A program made the position numbers and the translations under genes. Positions 1-8,474 of a stretch of 29,587 nt of DNA are shown in pieces. A model generated the notes under the pieces. It was not told where the DNA came from, searched no databases, and worked only from the letters and a program-made list of their open reading frames with translations. The number at the start of each line of letters is the position of its first letter. Within the stretch, counting starts at the first letter, position 1. The DNA comes from BS150m-G50 sp964501185 [NCBI: uncultured Bacteroidia bacterium]. GTDB taxonomy: Bacteria; CAIWAD01; BS150m-G50. The stretch is taken from assembly GCA_964501185.1 (NCBI GenBank), contig CAZCRT010000015.1, positions 1 through 29,587 of the forward strand. Reading direction: 5' to 3'.

Positions 1-26
1 TCAGTCAAGATAATACAGTATCATTG

Positions 27-482
27 TTATGAAAGAAGATTAGTTGTACAGCTTAATCGAGGAATAGTCTTGGTTAGCGTCTCTCTTTTTCTGGAAAGGA
101 GATCCTTCAGCTTATCGTGCCATATTTTGGGATCAACAATCCTGTTGTCACATAAATCCGCCGTCAATTCTTCTAGAATTGCTCTTCTTTGCAGATCCTC
201 TTGATGTCCCCATGCATCGTAATAAAAGACATGGTGTGTATCCTCCAGCTTTGACTCGATGATCATGACTAAGTTCGACTTACCAGAACCCCACGCACCA
301 TCTAAACCTATAAGTTTATTCTCTGTTTTATTGGTTCTGATTAATCTAGACAGGCTCTCAGCAATCTGCTCCTGTGACCGGCCTTCAAGCAGATCTATAC
401 CTAGTGGTGAGCTATCAATAAAGGATGGCTTTATCTCTTCATTTTCCTTATTTTTAGTAGATATATCAACTTCAGTTCTCAT
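27..482 (-). pseudogene. Truncated KAP-family P-loop NTPase (N-terminal fragment)
   Basis: KAP NTPases are large membrane-associated P-loop ATPases, often linked to phage defence or membrane stress. This 151-residue fragment has the Walker A motif GAWGSGKS (residues 62-69), then the YYDAW segment (87-91) and the Rx-ILEEL helix that follow it in the family. It ends with TAA just after the conserved TKTIPRLS stretch (137-144), where full-length members enter a transmembrane hairpin and continue for several hundred residues. The 60 bases at the window edge have stops in all three minus frames, so the protein cannot simply continue in another frame there. I chose the ATG at 482 because AGGAG lies 7-8 nt upstream; an upstream start at 527 in the same frame lacks this. 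It is probably a broken gene. A short genuine protein is less likely. Confidence 0.7.
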
Positions 483-570
483 GTATAGTCTCCTGGGGCT
501 TGTTTTAAATAGAGCACTTCTACCCATTTGTACTAAGAATCGTTATTCCTTATTGAGCCCAACATTCAAT

Positions 571-605
571 CTACCCCTCTACCCCTCTATTTCTCAGTTT
601 CTCAG
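571..605. repeat. Two adjacent short tandem duplications
   Basis: In the spacer between the KAP fragment and the fic gene, the 8-mer CTACCCCT occurs twice in tandem (571-586). It is followed almost immediately by two copies of TTTCTCAG (590-605). These look like slippage duplications. No function is apparent. Confidence 0.6.
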
Positions 606-636
606 TTTTCACTGGAGATGCTTCCACTTATCCCCC

Positions 637-1728
637 CTACCCCAAATCCACCTCTCCAGTAAGCGCATCCAATAGCCTGCCATTGATATAGCCGACTTTT
701 CGGTTATATCTCTGCCTAGACCTGAACAGTAACCCAGCTGACTCCAGCTTTTTGAGATATGCGTGGGCGGTTGACAGGCTTCCCGCAACACCATGTTCTA
801 CCAGCTGATTAGCGAACACAATTGGCCACCGGAAGAGCACATTTACCAGATCCTGGGAGTACATGGATGGATCCAGTGAGCGGATTTCATGTTTAAGCTC
901 CTGCATCGCAATGCGTACTTTGATGGCACGGTTTGCAGATTGCCAGGAAGCTACTTCAACTATCTTTACAAACCATATCAAGTATGGAAGAAAGTCGTTT
1001 GTCTCCCGGGTTTTCTGCAGGAGATCATAATACTGATCCTTGTTTCTCAGTATTTCACCAGAAAGAAAAAGTACCGGTGCTTTTAACAGTTTCTGCTCCA
1101 CCAGGTACAGAACCATCATGATTCTACCGGTTCTGCCGTTTCCATCGGTGAATGGATGAATTGACTCAAACTGGTAATGGGCGATTGCCGCTTTTAGAAT
1201 TGGATGAATCCTGTCTTCTCTGTTCATCCACTCAAACAGGTTGCCCAGGAGGTCTCTGAGCAGGGTTTCGCCATCCGGAGGTGTATAAACGGTCTCTCCT
1301 GTCGCAGAACGTTTTTGTGCAGTCCCCGGCACCTTGCGAACTTGCATCGGTTTGTTTCTGATGATTGAGCAAATCTCCTCCATCACTTTAGTACATAGAG
1401 GTTTTTCATGCTGCCAGCCATGATACATCGCCTTGCCATAACGATGAACCTCTTTGGTCATTGAGTCTGTGATACCTCCGGAAGGTTCAGCGCCAAAGAG
1501 CTTGCTGTCAGTTGTGATGACCTGCTCTATTTCTGAGGATGCCTTGGCTTCAAGCAGGATAACACTTTGGAACAGTGCGGCCTGGTTGGGAAGGTGCTCG
1601 GCAATTCCAGAAAGCTTAGCAAGAGTCTCTGCCGCTCCCACGAGAGCCGTCAACAATTCAACAGAGTCAAATGATTGCGCGGGGGGAAGTTCCGGCAATT
1701 GATAGAAGGGTGTATTCGGATCAGACAT
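637..1728 (-). CDS. Fic family protein (predicted AMP transferase) with C-terminal winged helix
   Basis: Fic enzymes usually transfer AMP from ATP to hydroxyl side chains of target proteins. The 363-residue protein has an N-terminal Fic_N-type helical region and the complete catalytic motif HPFTDGNGRTGR at residues 191-202, with the His base, the acidic metal ligand and the GNGR phosphate-binding loop. A winged-helix-like C-terminus follows (about 290-350). An N-terminal SSEIEQ segment (64-69) fits the class II autoinhibitory motif [S/T]xxxE[G/N], with E68 as the inhibitory Glu but Gln instead of Gly/Asn after it. The ATG at 1728 has AAGGAA about 5 nt upstream. It stands alone between the KAP fragment and the pcm end. 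This size and architecture is common in self-regulated chromosomal Fic proteins that need no separate antitoxin. The target is unknown. Confidence 0.96.
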   Translation of the reverse strand: MSDPNTPFYQLPELPPAQSFDSVELLTALVGAAETLAKLSGIAEHLPNQAALFQSVILLEAKASSEIEQVITTDSKLFGAEPSGGITDSMTKEVHRYGKAMYHGWQHEKPLCTKVMEEICSIIRNKPMQVRKVPGTAQKRSATGETVYTPPDGETLLRDLLGNLFEWMNREDRIHPILKAAIAHYQFESIHPFTDGNGRTGRIMMVLYLVEQKLLKAPVLFLSGEILRNKDQYYDLLQKTRETNDFLPYLIWFVKIVEVASWQSANRAIKVRIAMQELKHEIRSLDPSMYSQDLVNVLFRWPIVFANQLVEHGVAGSLSTAHAYLKKLESAGLLFRSRQRYNRKVGYINGRLLDALTGEVDLG

Positions 1729-1906
1729 ATCTTTCCTTGCAGAATCACGATGAATTTCGCAACTACAACGCCAAACTTACGGCATTCTGGCATATTCTGC
1801 AAGTTTAGATTAGTAAATGTTAAAATATCCGGTTTTCTGGAAATCCGATAACTGCATATCCCGACCAGGTACCGTCCGGCTCATATGAATCCCCCACCCG
1901 GTGAAA

Positions 1907-2650
1907 TCACCCCCCCGGATGCACCATAGGTACGAAGCGCACCGGGATAATCGACTCTTCTAATACTTCACCTGTTGTCGTTTTCCGGATCACCTTCAAC
2001 TCCTGGTTATAACTCCCCACCGGCAGTACCATGATTCCCTCACTCGCCAGCTGCCTCAGCAGTTCCGGTGGCACTTCATCCGGCGCAGCGGTGACGATGA
2101 TGCGGTCGAAAGGTGCATGTTGCGGCCAGCCGAGATAACCGTCCCCGCACTTCACCTCAACATTCTCATAACCAAGCCTTTGTAATCTTGCCCCGGAACT
2201 GTCTGCCAGAGTTTTGACAAGCTCGATGCTGTAGACCTCCCCGGCCAGCCGGGAAAGAATCGCTGCCTGATAACCGGACCCGGTCCCGATCTCCAGAACC
2301 CGCTCGTCACCTGTCAACTGCAACAGCTCCGTCATCAGGGCAACTACGTAAGGTTGTGAAATGGTCTGCCCCTCACCGATCGGCAGGGGGCCGTCGGTGT
2401 AAGCGTATTGCTCAAGTTGCTTCGGGACAAAAAGATGCCTGGGTGTCACCAGCATTGCTTTCAGAACAACCTCGTCAGTAACTCCTCGCTGGTGGATCTG
2501 TTGTTCCACCATCTCTTCTGCGGCATTTTGCCACCATGTTTCCGGTGAGGCGCCCTTCTGGGTACTGAAATAACCGCTCGCAAGGAAAATCGCAAATAGT
2601 GAAGCCCATATGAGGTAGGCGGGCTTTTTCTTAACCATGATTTCACTCAT
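1907..2650 (-). CDS. pcm: Protein-L-isoaspartate O-methyltransferase, membrane-anchored
   Basis: Pcm uses S-adenosylmethionine to methylate isoaspartyl residues in aged proteins and so starts their repair. The diagnostic GEGQTISQPY motif is at about residues 92-101 and the SAM-binding loop LEIGTGSG at about 119-126, followed by a normal-length PCMT fold. Unusually, a hydrophobic helix (about 12-28, YLIWASLFAIFLASGYF) precedes the domain, so the enzyme is probably tethered to the inner membrane or exported. The start is uncertain. I give ATG 2650; ATG 2638 and TTG 2677 are possible, and none has a strong Shine-Dalgarno. It lies 20-60 nt behind a GNAT gene and is probably the last cistron of the long kor-hdr gene train. 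Confidence 0.93.
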   Translation of the reverse strand: MSEIMVKKKPAYLIWASLFAIFLASGYFSTQKGASPETWWQNAAEEMVEQQIHQRGVTDEVVLKAMLVTPRHLFVPKQLEQYAYTDGPLPIGEGQTISQPYVVALMTELLQLTGDERVLEIGTGSGYQAAILSRLAGEVYSIELVKTLADSSGARLQRLGYENVEVKCGDGYLGWPQHAPFDRIIVTAAPDEVPPELLRQLASEGIMVLPVGSYNQELKVIRKTTTGEVLEESIIPVRFVPMVHPGG

Positions 2651-2697
2651 CTGTTGTGAAGCTACCTGCCAACACAACTTCTGTACCGGATAACCCC

Positions 2698-3525
2698 TTA
2701 ACTGAACTGCCCCCGCCAGCAGGTCTGCTCTGAAAGCAGTTGAAATCCGACCTTCTCTATTACACGCAGCAGGGTATGGTTATCCTTGTCGCATTCCCAG
2801 TACGGTCTCAATCCGCGCTGCTGACAGTGCTCTACAAAGCGGGCCGCGGTGGCACTCCCCACTCCCCGGTTTTCATACTCCGGCAGCGTCTCGATTCTGA
2901 ATCCACACCAGTCCTGACTGACATACTCCGCAGTACACCAGCAGATGATCCGTTTATCTACCAGTGCTGCTATGCCAAATTCCTTTCCCCTGCGCATACC
3001 ATCGGGGGTCCACATCTGGTTGAGTTCCGCCTTAACCGGTTCCAGGTCTTCCAGCTCGCTGCTGGCGAGAAACTTCTTGTCGATGTTTACAAACTCGAGT
3101 CCTGGAACATCCGGCATCTCCATCAGGCTGGGATGTTCAACTTCAAGGCTGTACAACAACCGTTCTACCTGCTGCAGATTGATACCGGGGAGCAGCTCCG
3201 GTAATACTGACTCATCCCAGGGGGGTACCATGCAGACCATGAAATCTGTCAGTCCGGCTTCGATTGCCAGTTCCCTGATTTTATCCATGAGCAGCCGGGA
3301 TAGCTCATTCACATGCTCCGGTGAAACCGGTTTGCCAGCTATATAGATTACATTCTTGCCCTTGTCCCAGAATAATACCAGGCATTCATTAAGTGACTGT
3401 GGCGCTGTCCACAGCTGCCCTTCCGTGTTCTCTTCCTCCAGGGAAGCCAGAATCAGTTTCAGTTGACGCCCCGGAAAGCATCTGCTGAATTTGGCCAATC
3501 TTAACACCGGTGTTTCCGTAAACAT
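2698..3525 (-). CDS. GNAT-family acetyltransferase (GNAT_acetyltr / ZmaR-like, 275 aa)
   Basis: This predicted N-acetyltransferase uses acetyl-CoA. The C-terminal half (about 135-270) is a GNAT fold with the acetyl-CoA pyrophosphate-binding loop NRGVGSA at 219-225, followed by a helix and the TLLRVIEKVGF segment that ends GNAT domains. The N-terminal ~130 residues have the alpha/beta layout typical of the GNAT_acetyltr family and contain no other motif I recognise. The ATG at 3525 follows GGGAGGG at normal spacing. The 173-nt gap to the upstream GNAT gene is the longest in this part of the train, so a separate promoter is possible. The substrate cannot be read from the sequence. Confidence 0.85.
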   Translation of the reverse strand: MFTETPVLRLAKFSRCFPGRQLKLILASLEEENTEGQLWTAPQSLNECLVLFWDKGKNVIYIAGKPVSPEHVNELSRLLMDKIRELAIEAGLTDFMVCMVPPWDESVLPELLPGINLQQVERLLYSLEVEHPSLMEMPDVPGLEFVNIDKKFLASSELEDLEPVKAELNQMWTPDGMRRGKEFGIAALVDKRIICWCTAEYVSQDWCGFRIETLPEYENRGVGSATAARFVEHCQQRGLRPYWECDKDNHTLLRVIEKVGFQLLSEQTCWRGQFS

Positions 3526-3698
3526 AAACCCTCCCGGTTATCATTTATTCTCGCTTTGTTGTCTGTGTGTGGCCGTTCTGCCAACGGCTGCCAGCTCTTG
3601 TTTTGATTCATTTCCTTTTCAGCCGGATCGTTCTTTCTGCCGGCTGGTGCTGACCGCTCTTTCATCTGCCTGCGACGAAACATGATTGCGAACCCGTC

Positions 3699-4289
3699 TC
3701 AGCGGGATGCGATCCTCTGCCAGTTGGAATCACCCAGTTCATCTTCCAGTTTACTCCACATGACCTGCAGGTCACACCGCATTACTACCAGATCATGCTT
3801 TTTTCCGTGCATATCAATGACATAATCGGGCAGGGAACACTGCTGATGGAAACCGAGCTTGCTGAATATCCTCATAGCGCCAACCTGTGGCTTCATGAAG
3901 TTGACTATGATCTCCTCGATCCTTTCCTTGACCGCCAGCAGGTGCAACTCACCCGCCAGGTGCAATCCCAGCCCCCGCCGCTGGTAATCCCGGGAGATGA
4001 TCAAACGGATCTCACCGATGTGTCGCTTCCAGCCGTATACTTCCAGAAAAAGTGACCCGTCAGCTATGATCTTATCATCAGCCAACGCAATAATCCGTTT
4101 GACCCGGCCATCGGTGATATCTTTGATCCTCTGGGCGACTATTTCACGCCTGGTGATATCTACCCGCAGGTAGTTGCGGTCTTCCTCCGGCAGCGCCTGA
4201 AAAAAAGCGAAGGAACGTTCCAGATCACCTGTCTGCATTTCCCGCACCAGTACAGTGCTGCCATCATTCAGTTTGAGTTGTTTCTCCAT
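3699..4289 (-). CDS. GNAT-family N-acetyltransferase (196 aa)
   Basis: This is a single-domain GNAT protein. The fold runs from about residue 12 (VREMQTGD, beta-1) through the acetyl-CoA-binding loop QRRGLG (103-108) to the MRIFSKLGF segment (139-147). I chose the ATG at 4289 because GGAAGGG lies 6-8 nt upstream; extending to a TTG at 4379 would add a low-complexity Pro/Gly leader that overlaps the hdrB stop. The gene begins 86 nt after hdrB and probably belongs to the same transcript. Acetylation of a protein N-terminus or lysine in the complex is conceivable, but that is speculation from position alone. Confidence 0.86.
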   Translation of the reverse strand: MEKQLKLNDGSTVLVREMQTGDLERSFAFFQALPEEDRNYLRVDITRREIVAQRIKDITDGRVKRIIALADDKIIADGSLFLEVYGWKRHIGEIRLIISRDYQRRGLGLHLAGELHLLAVKERIEEIIVNFMKPQVGAMRIFSKLGFHQQCSLPDYVIDMHGKKHDLVVMRCDLQVMWSKLEDELGDSNWQRIASR

Positions 4290-4375
4290 ATTAAAGCCCT
4301 TCCATCTATCAGCTCTCAACCCGCACCTGATGCATTGCCAGCCGGGGCCGGGAGCAATTTCTGGTCCTGGCTGTT

Positions 4376-5263
4376 TCAATCAAGACCGATTTTTTCCAAC
4401 AGGGAGGTGAGTTTGATTTTGTGCCGGTTTAATCCCACCTCATCTGGAGCCAGCCCCTGTGCGAGACCCAGCAACTGGAAGTAATATACCGGAGGAACCA
4501 TCTGCTGATCTGCCGGTCTCTCCTTATGTTTGCGTGCCAGCAGGATCTGCCCCAGGTCGAATGAGGAGAAACAGGTAGGACAGATCATTCCCATGCAATC
4601 CGCTTCCATCTCCCGCACTGAATCCAGTACACTGCGGGTCATCTCTTCGCGCAGTTCCGTGCTCTGGCAGGCGCGCCCGCAACAGAGGTACCATTCCCGG
4701 TGACGGCAGGTGTTGCCACCGATGGCCTGGATGAGATGGTCCATGACATGGGGATCATCAGGATCATCCACCTGCATGAAATCGCTCGGCTTAAGCAGGT
4801 GACAGCCGTAATGTATCGCCACCAGTACATCCTGCAGGGGGCGGGTAACGGTAGCACTGATCTTCTCGACACCGATATCATCACGCAGTATGGTGACAAT
4901 GTGGCGGACCTTCACCTTGCCCAGGTATTCCCGCCCTGTACGAGCCAGCCGCCGATTGACTCGTTCCTTTAACTCCGGGTCTTCCTCCAGCATGTAGACA
5001 GCTTCGGACAGGGTTTCTGTGCATCCGGAACAGATGGTGAAAATATCGAGACCTGCCTCTTCAGCTATGCAGAGATTGCGGGTAGCCGCTACCAGCCAGC
5101 CCAGATTGTCAGCCGCCTTGAAGTGAATCGGATCGGGGCAACAGGTCAATCCCTCCAGGTCGATGATCTCGATGCCAAGTGATGGCAGCGTTTTGCGTAT
5201 TGCCACTTCCATGTAGGGGTATTTCACCGGGATCAGACATCCCGGGAAAAATGCCAGTTTCAT
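4376..5263 (-). CDS. hdrB: Heterodisulfide reductase subunit B (double CCG protein)
   Basis: HdrB carries the active site of HdrABC: two noncubane [4Fe-4S] clusters that cleave a disulfide substrate (CoM-S-S-CoB in methanogens). Both cluster motifs are intact in these 295 residues: C9-X31-C41-C42-X35-C78-X2-C81 and C154-X39-C194-C195-X32-C228-X2-C231. The length is normal for the family. The ATG at 5263 overlaps the hdrC stop as ATGA, implying translational coupling. Because the host is a bacterium without CoM/CoB, the real oxidant is unknown and could be another disulfide or a quinone-type acceptor. The partner subunits are hdrC directly upstream and the Sec-HdrA/MvhD fusion before it. Confidence 0.95.
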   Translation of the reverse strand: MKLAFFPGCLIPVKYPYMEVAIRKTLPSLGIEIIDLEGLTCCPDPIHFKAADNLGWLVAATRNLCIAEEAGLDIFTICSGCTETLSEAVYMLEEDPELKERVNRRLARTGREYLGKVKVRHIVTILRDDIGVEKISATVTRPLQDVLVAIHYGCHLLKPSDFMQVDDPDDPHVMDHLIQAIGGNTCRHREWYLCCGRACQSTELREEMTRSVLDSVREMEADCMGMICPTCFSSFDLGQILLARKHKERPADQQMVPPVYYFQLLGLAQGLAPDEVGLNRHKIKLTSLLEKIGLD

Positions 5264-5745
5264 GATTCACCGTCCGGTTTGAGAATCTCTTTCAACTCAC
5301 CTGTGTCTATCTTTTCCAGTGGTGGTAATCCCAACTCTTCACGCATCCGGTGAATTGCCGGCATGACCGGTACGCTGCGGCCTGTTTCTACAATGCGGTC
5401 TCTGATCTGCGCGATCTCCTCGTTGGCTGTCTTACGATCTACTGAAAGGTTTTTCAGGGCTATTATCACCTCTACCGGACGCACATCCTGGGGACAGCGC
5501 TCATAACAGTTGTAGCAGTTGCTGCAGAGCCAGATCAGGGAATTCTCCTCCAGCAGATGATCGAAATCTCCTACCAGAGCCTGCAGCATTATTGTGCGTG
5601 GATTAAACTCCGGATTGAAGCGGGCTGTCGGGCAATCCCCCACACAGGCGCCACACTGATAGCAATAATTCAGGTGCCCGGCACCGAGAATCCGCTCCAG
5701 CTGCTGCCTTTTACTGAAATCGACTTTCAAACCCTGATCGCTCAC
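5260..5745 (-). CDS. hdrC: Heterodisulfide reductase subunit C (2x[4Fe-4S])
   Basis: HdrC is the electron-transfer ferredoxin-like subunit between HdrA and HdrB. Two four-Cys cluster motifs are complete: C28/C31/C34/C38 (CYQCGACVGDC) and C74/C77/C80/C84 (CSNCYNCYERC). I chose the GTG at 5745 as start. It overlaps the hdrA stop as GTGA and is preceded by GGAGGAGGT at ideal spacing. An upstream ATG at 5811 would lie inside hdrA and has no such site. The protein is 161 residues, within the normal HdrC range. The ATGA/GTGA overlaps on both sides tie hdrA, hdrC and hdrB into one translation-coupled unit. Confidence 0.95.
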   Translation of the reverse strand: MSDQGLKVDFSKRQQLERILGAGHLNYCYQCGACVGDCPTARFNPEFNPRTIMLQALVGDFDHLLEENSLIWLCSNCYNCYERCPQDVRPVEVIIALKNLSVDRKTANEEIAQIRDRIVETGRSVPVMPAIHRMREELGLPPLEKIDTGELKEILKPDGES

Positions 5746-8393
5746 GCTACCTCCTCCACTATGGCCGGCTGTTTCTTCAGCTGCAGGCGCCGGATACTGT
5801 TGCTGCGGCATTCACCCAGTGGACACTGCCATTCAGTGAGTGCCGCGTCAGGATCGAACGGCATCAGGAACTGGTGGCCACAGCTCTGACATTTGAACCA
5901 GCTCTGTTCGACCGGCGCCGGGGCCAGCTCCGGTTGCTGCGGCGGCCGTGGTGAAATCAGATTTGCCATGGCCTCTTTTCTGGCCGCCCCTTTGAGTTGC
6001 TGTGCTTTGAAGACCTCCTGCGTATAGGCCACCTCCTCCGGTGTCACTTCGCGGCGGACTTCGTCCAGCTTCCGCATCACGGCGGCGAACTTCTGCCCCT
6101 CCGCGGCGCTGATCCATTCCAGTTGTAACCGCTCCGGCCGTATCCCCAATTTTTCCATGCGATCCCAGAGGCGTTGTACCCGCCTTACCGTGGCACGGTT
6201 GGCGTCGATATAGTGGCAGTCGGCAAAATGACATCCGGAAACCAGCACCATCGGAGCTCCCTTCATAAAGGCGTGCTCGACAAATTCCTCCTTCACCCGG
6301 GCACTGCACATGGTGCGGATAAGTCGGGTATGTACAGGGTACTGCAGGCGGGAGATACCTGCGAAATCACCACCGGCATAGCTGCACCAGTTACAGGCGA
6401 AGGTCACCAGTTTGTCCATGTGATCCTCTTCCAGGATGGCATCCACCTGTGCGATCAACTGGTGATCAGTGAAATGGCGCATGGTGATAGCACCGAAATT
6501 ACATTCAGCGCCACAGGAACCGCAGCCGGCACAGGCCGCTTCGATGATCTGTGGTATCTCTCCCTTATGCCACTGGATGGCGCTGTAGGGACAGACGCTG
6601 GAGCACTTGCTGCCGCATTTTTTGCACAGCTCTTCGTTGATACGGGAGGTGATCGCTTCGATCTTCACCTCCCCGGCATTGAGCAGAATCTGTGCGCGTG
6701 CTGCAGCCGCTCCCGCCTGGGTAACGCTGTCCTTGATATCCTTGGGGGACTCCGCACAGCCTGCGAGAAAAATACCCCGTGTCGGTGCATCCACCGGTTT
6801 AAGCTTCGGATGCGCTTCCATCATGAAGCCGTCGGGGGATTGTGAGAGTGTCAGCAGTTTGCGAATCACACCGGCGTCTTCCTGCGGTTTGACACCGACT
6901 GAAAGCACTATCATATCCAGTTCAAACTCCTCAAGCTCGCCGGTCAGGGTGTTCTCTACCACTACTGTCAGGCTGCCGGTTTCAGGGTCTTCACTTATCT
7001 CACCCGGAATACCGCGGATGTAGTGAACCCCCTCCTCCCTTGAGCGGATGTACATATCCTCAAAGCCCTTGCCGAAAGCGCGGATATCCATGTAAAAAAC
7101 ATAGTTCTCAGTATCCGGGTAGTGATCGCGCAGCAGCAGGGTGTCCTTGATGGTATTCATACAGCAGATGTTGGAACAGTATTCGGAACCATGTTTCCTT
7201 GAACGGGAGCCGACACACTGGATAAAGCCGATCCGTTTGGGGCGCTGCCGGTCACCGGGTCGCATGAAGTGCCCCTCGGTAGGGCCACCGGCGCAGATCA
7301 ACCGCTCGAACTCCATACTGGTAATCACATTTTCAAAACGGCCATAACCGTATTCCTCTATCTCTGTCGGATCGTAAGGTGCCATGCCGGTAGCAACGAT
7401 AATAGCACCGACATCAAGCTCCACTATCTCGTCATGTGCGTCAAAATCGATACAATCCTTGTCACAGACATCCTGGCATTTACCACAGGCGATCGGATTA
7501 TTGCCAAGACAGGTTTCCATGTCTATCAGATAGGCGGAGGGAACAGCCTGGGCGAACTGAATGTAAATCGCTTTACGGGTAGAGAATCCCTCCTGGTATT
7601 CATCCGGATGCCCCGTGGGGCAGATATCTGCACAATCGCCACAGGCGTTGCAGAGCGTCTCGTCCACATAGCGCGCTTTCCGGCGCACCCTGACCTTGAA
7701 GTTGCCAACATACCCGGAGACTGTTTCAACTTCACTGTAAGTCATCAGCTTGATGTTTGGATGCCGACCGGCATCCATGGCCTTTGGCCCCAGGATTCAT
7801 ATACTGCAGTCCATGGTGGGGTAGGTCTTATCCAGAGCGGCCATTATGCCACCGATGGAGGGCTCCTTCTCCACCAGGTAGACCGTATGCCCCCCTTCGG
7901 CCAGGTCCATCGCTGCCTGGATACCGGCAACGCCACCACCGATGACCATTGCCGCCGGTGTCACCTGCACCTGCATCTCCTCCTGTGGTTCCAGAAAGCG
8001 GGCACGGGCAACAGCGCTGCGTACCAGGTCCATAGCTTTATGGGTAGCACCCTCCCTGTCGTCAGTGTGTACCCAGCTGCAGTGTTCCCGCAGGTTGGCC
8101 ATCTCCATCAGGTAGGGGTTCAATCCCACATCCCAGACACAGCCACGGAAGGTCGGCTCATGCATACGGGGTGAACAGGAAGCTACCACCACCCGGTCCA
8201 GTCTGTGCTCGACAATCGCCTTTTTAATTTCATTCTGCCCCGGATCCGCACAGGTGTATTTATTGCGTATCACACAGACTACATCAGGCAGTGTGCGGGC
8301 GTACTCCTCCACAGCAGCGGTATCTACAGTACCCGCGATGTTAAGGCCACAATCACAGACGAACACTCCGATTCTTTCTCCGTTATCTGCCAT
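5742..8393 (-). CDS. hdrA: Selenocysteine-containing HdrA fused to MvhD and a zinc ribbon
   Basis: HdrA is the FAD-containing bifurcating subunit of heterodisulfide reductase. The frame is continuous from ATG 8393 (GGAGG upstream) to TGA 5742 apart from one in-frame TGA at 7797-7799, read here as selenocysteine 199 in DCSI-U-ILGPK; HdrA has Cys (or Sec in Methanococcales) at this site. The predicted 883 residues are: N-terminal HdrA domain (1-140, with VCDCG and SCSPRMHEP), FAD Rossmann fold (VIGGGVAG, about 160), an inserted ferredoxin domain with CNACGDC and CGKC motifs, the rest of the flavin domain (QCVGSRS, CCMN), C-terminal ferredoxin motifs (CKKCGSKC about 590; CAGCGSC about 621), then a complete MvhD domain (about 660-780: [14 protein letters not shown]). 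A CxxC-type zinc ribbon (about 834-862) ends the protein. The MvhD fusion links an external electron donor to HdrA in one polypeptide. Confidence 0.93.
7759..7799 (-). promoter_or_regulatory. Selenocysteine UGA codon (7797-7799) and SECIS hairpin (7759-7776) in hdrA-mvhD
   Basis: In bacteria SelB inserts Sec when a stem-loop lies shortly 3' of the UGA inside the coding region. Twenty nt after this UGA, on the minus strand, is GGATGCC-GGTC-GGCATCC: a perfect 7-bp stem with a GGUC loop. The apical GGUC resembles the GGUCU loop that SelB recognises in E. coli fdhF. The same hairpin, at the same distance and with one compensatory base-pair change, follows the UGA of the second hdrA at 12906-12946. 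Confidence 0.85.
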
Positions 8394-8443
8394 GCCTTCC
8401 TCCAGAGATTCCGGTCGTCCTGTTTTCAATATATTGACGGCGG

Positions 8444-8460
8444 GTGGTGCGATTCACCAC
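8444..8460. repeat. Inverted repeat in the hdrCB-hdrA spacer
   Basis: GTGGTG and CACCAC flank a 5-nt loop (8450-8454), giving a perfect 6-bp stem in the 81-nt spacer between the upstream double-CCG gene and hdrA-mvhD. There is no U-tract, so it is not a canonical terminator. In the transcript it could be an mRNA processing or stabilising element, or chance. Confidence 0.4.
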
Positions 8461-8474
8461 ATCTGCCATTGTTA

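Noticed and set aside
3501-3683. Minus-strand frame of 60 codons between the two GNAT genes
   Set aside because: Low-complexity, charged composition, overlaps the start of the second GNAT gene in another frame, no family resemblance.
5746-5811. N-terminal extension of HdrC to ATG 5811
   Set aside because: It would lie entirely inside hdrA; GTG 5745 has a near-perfect ribosome site and a GTGA overlap.
7269-8174. Long + strand frame of about 300 codons opposite hdrA
   Set aside because: It is a mirror of the coding frame on the minus strand, has no ribosome site and no recognisable domain.
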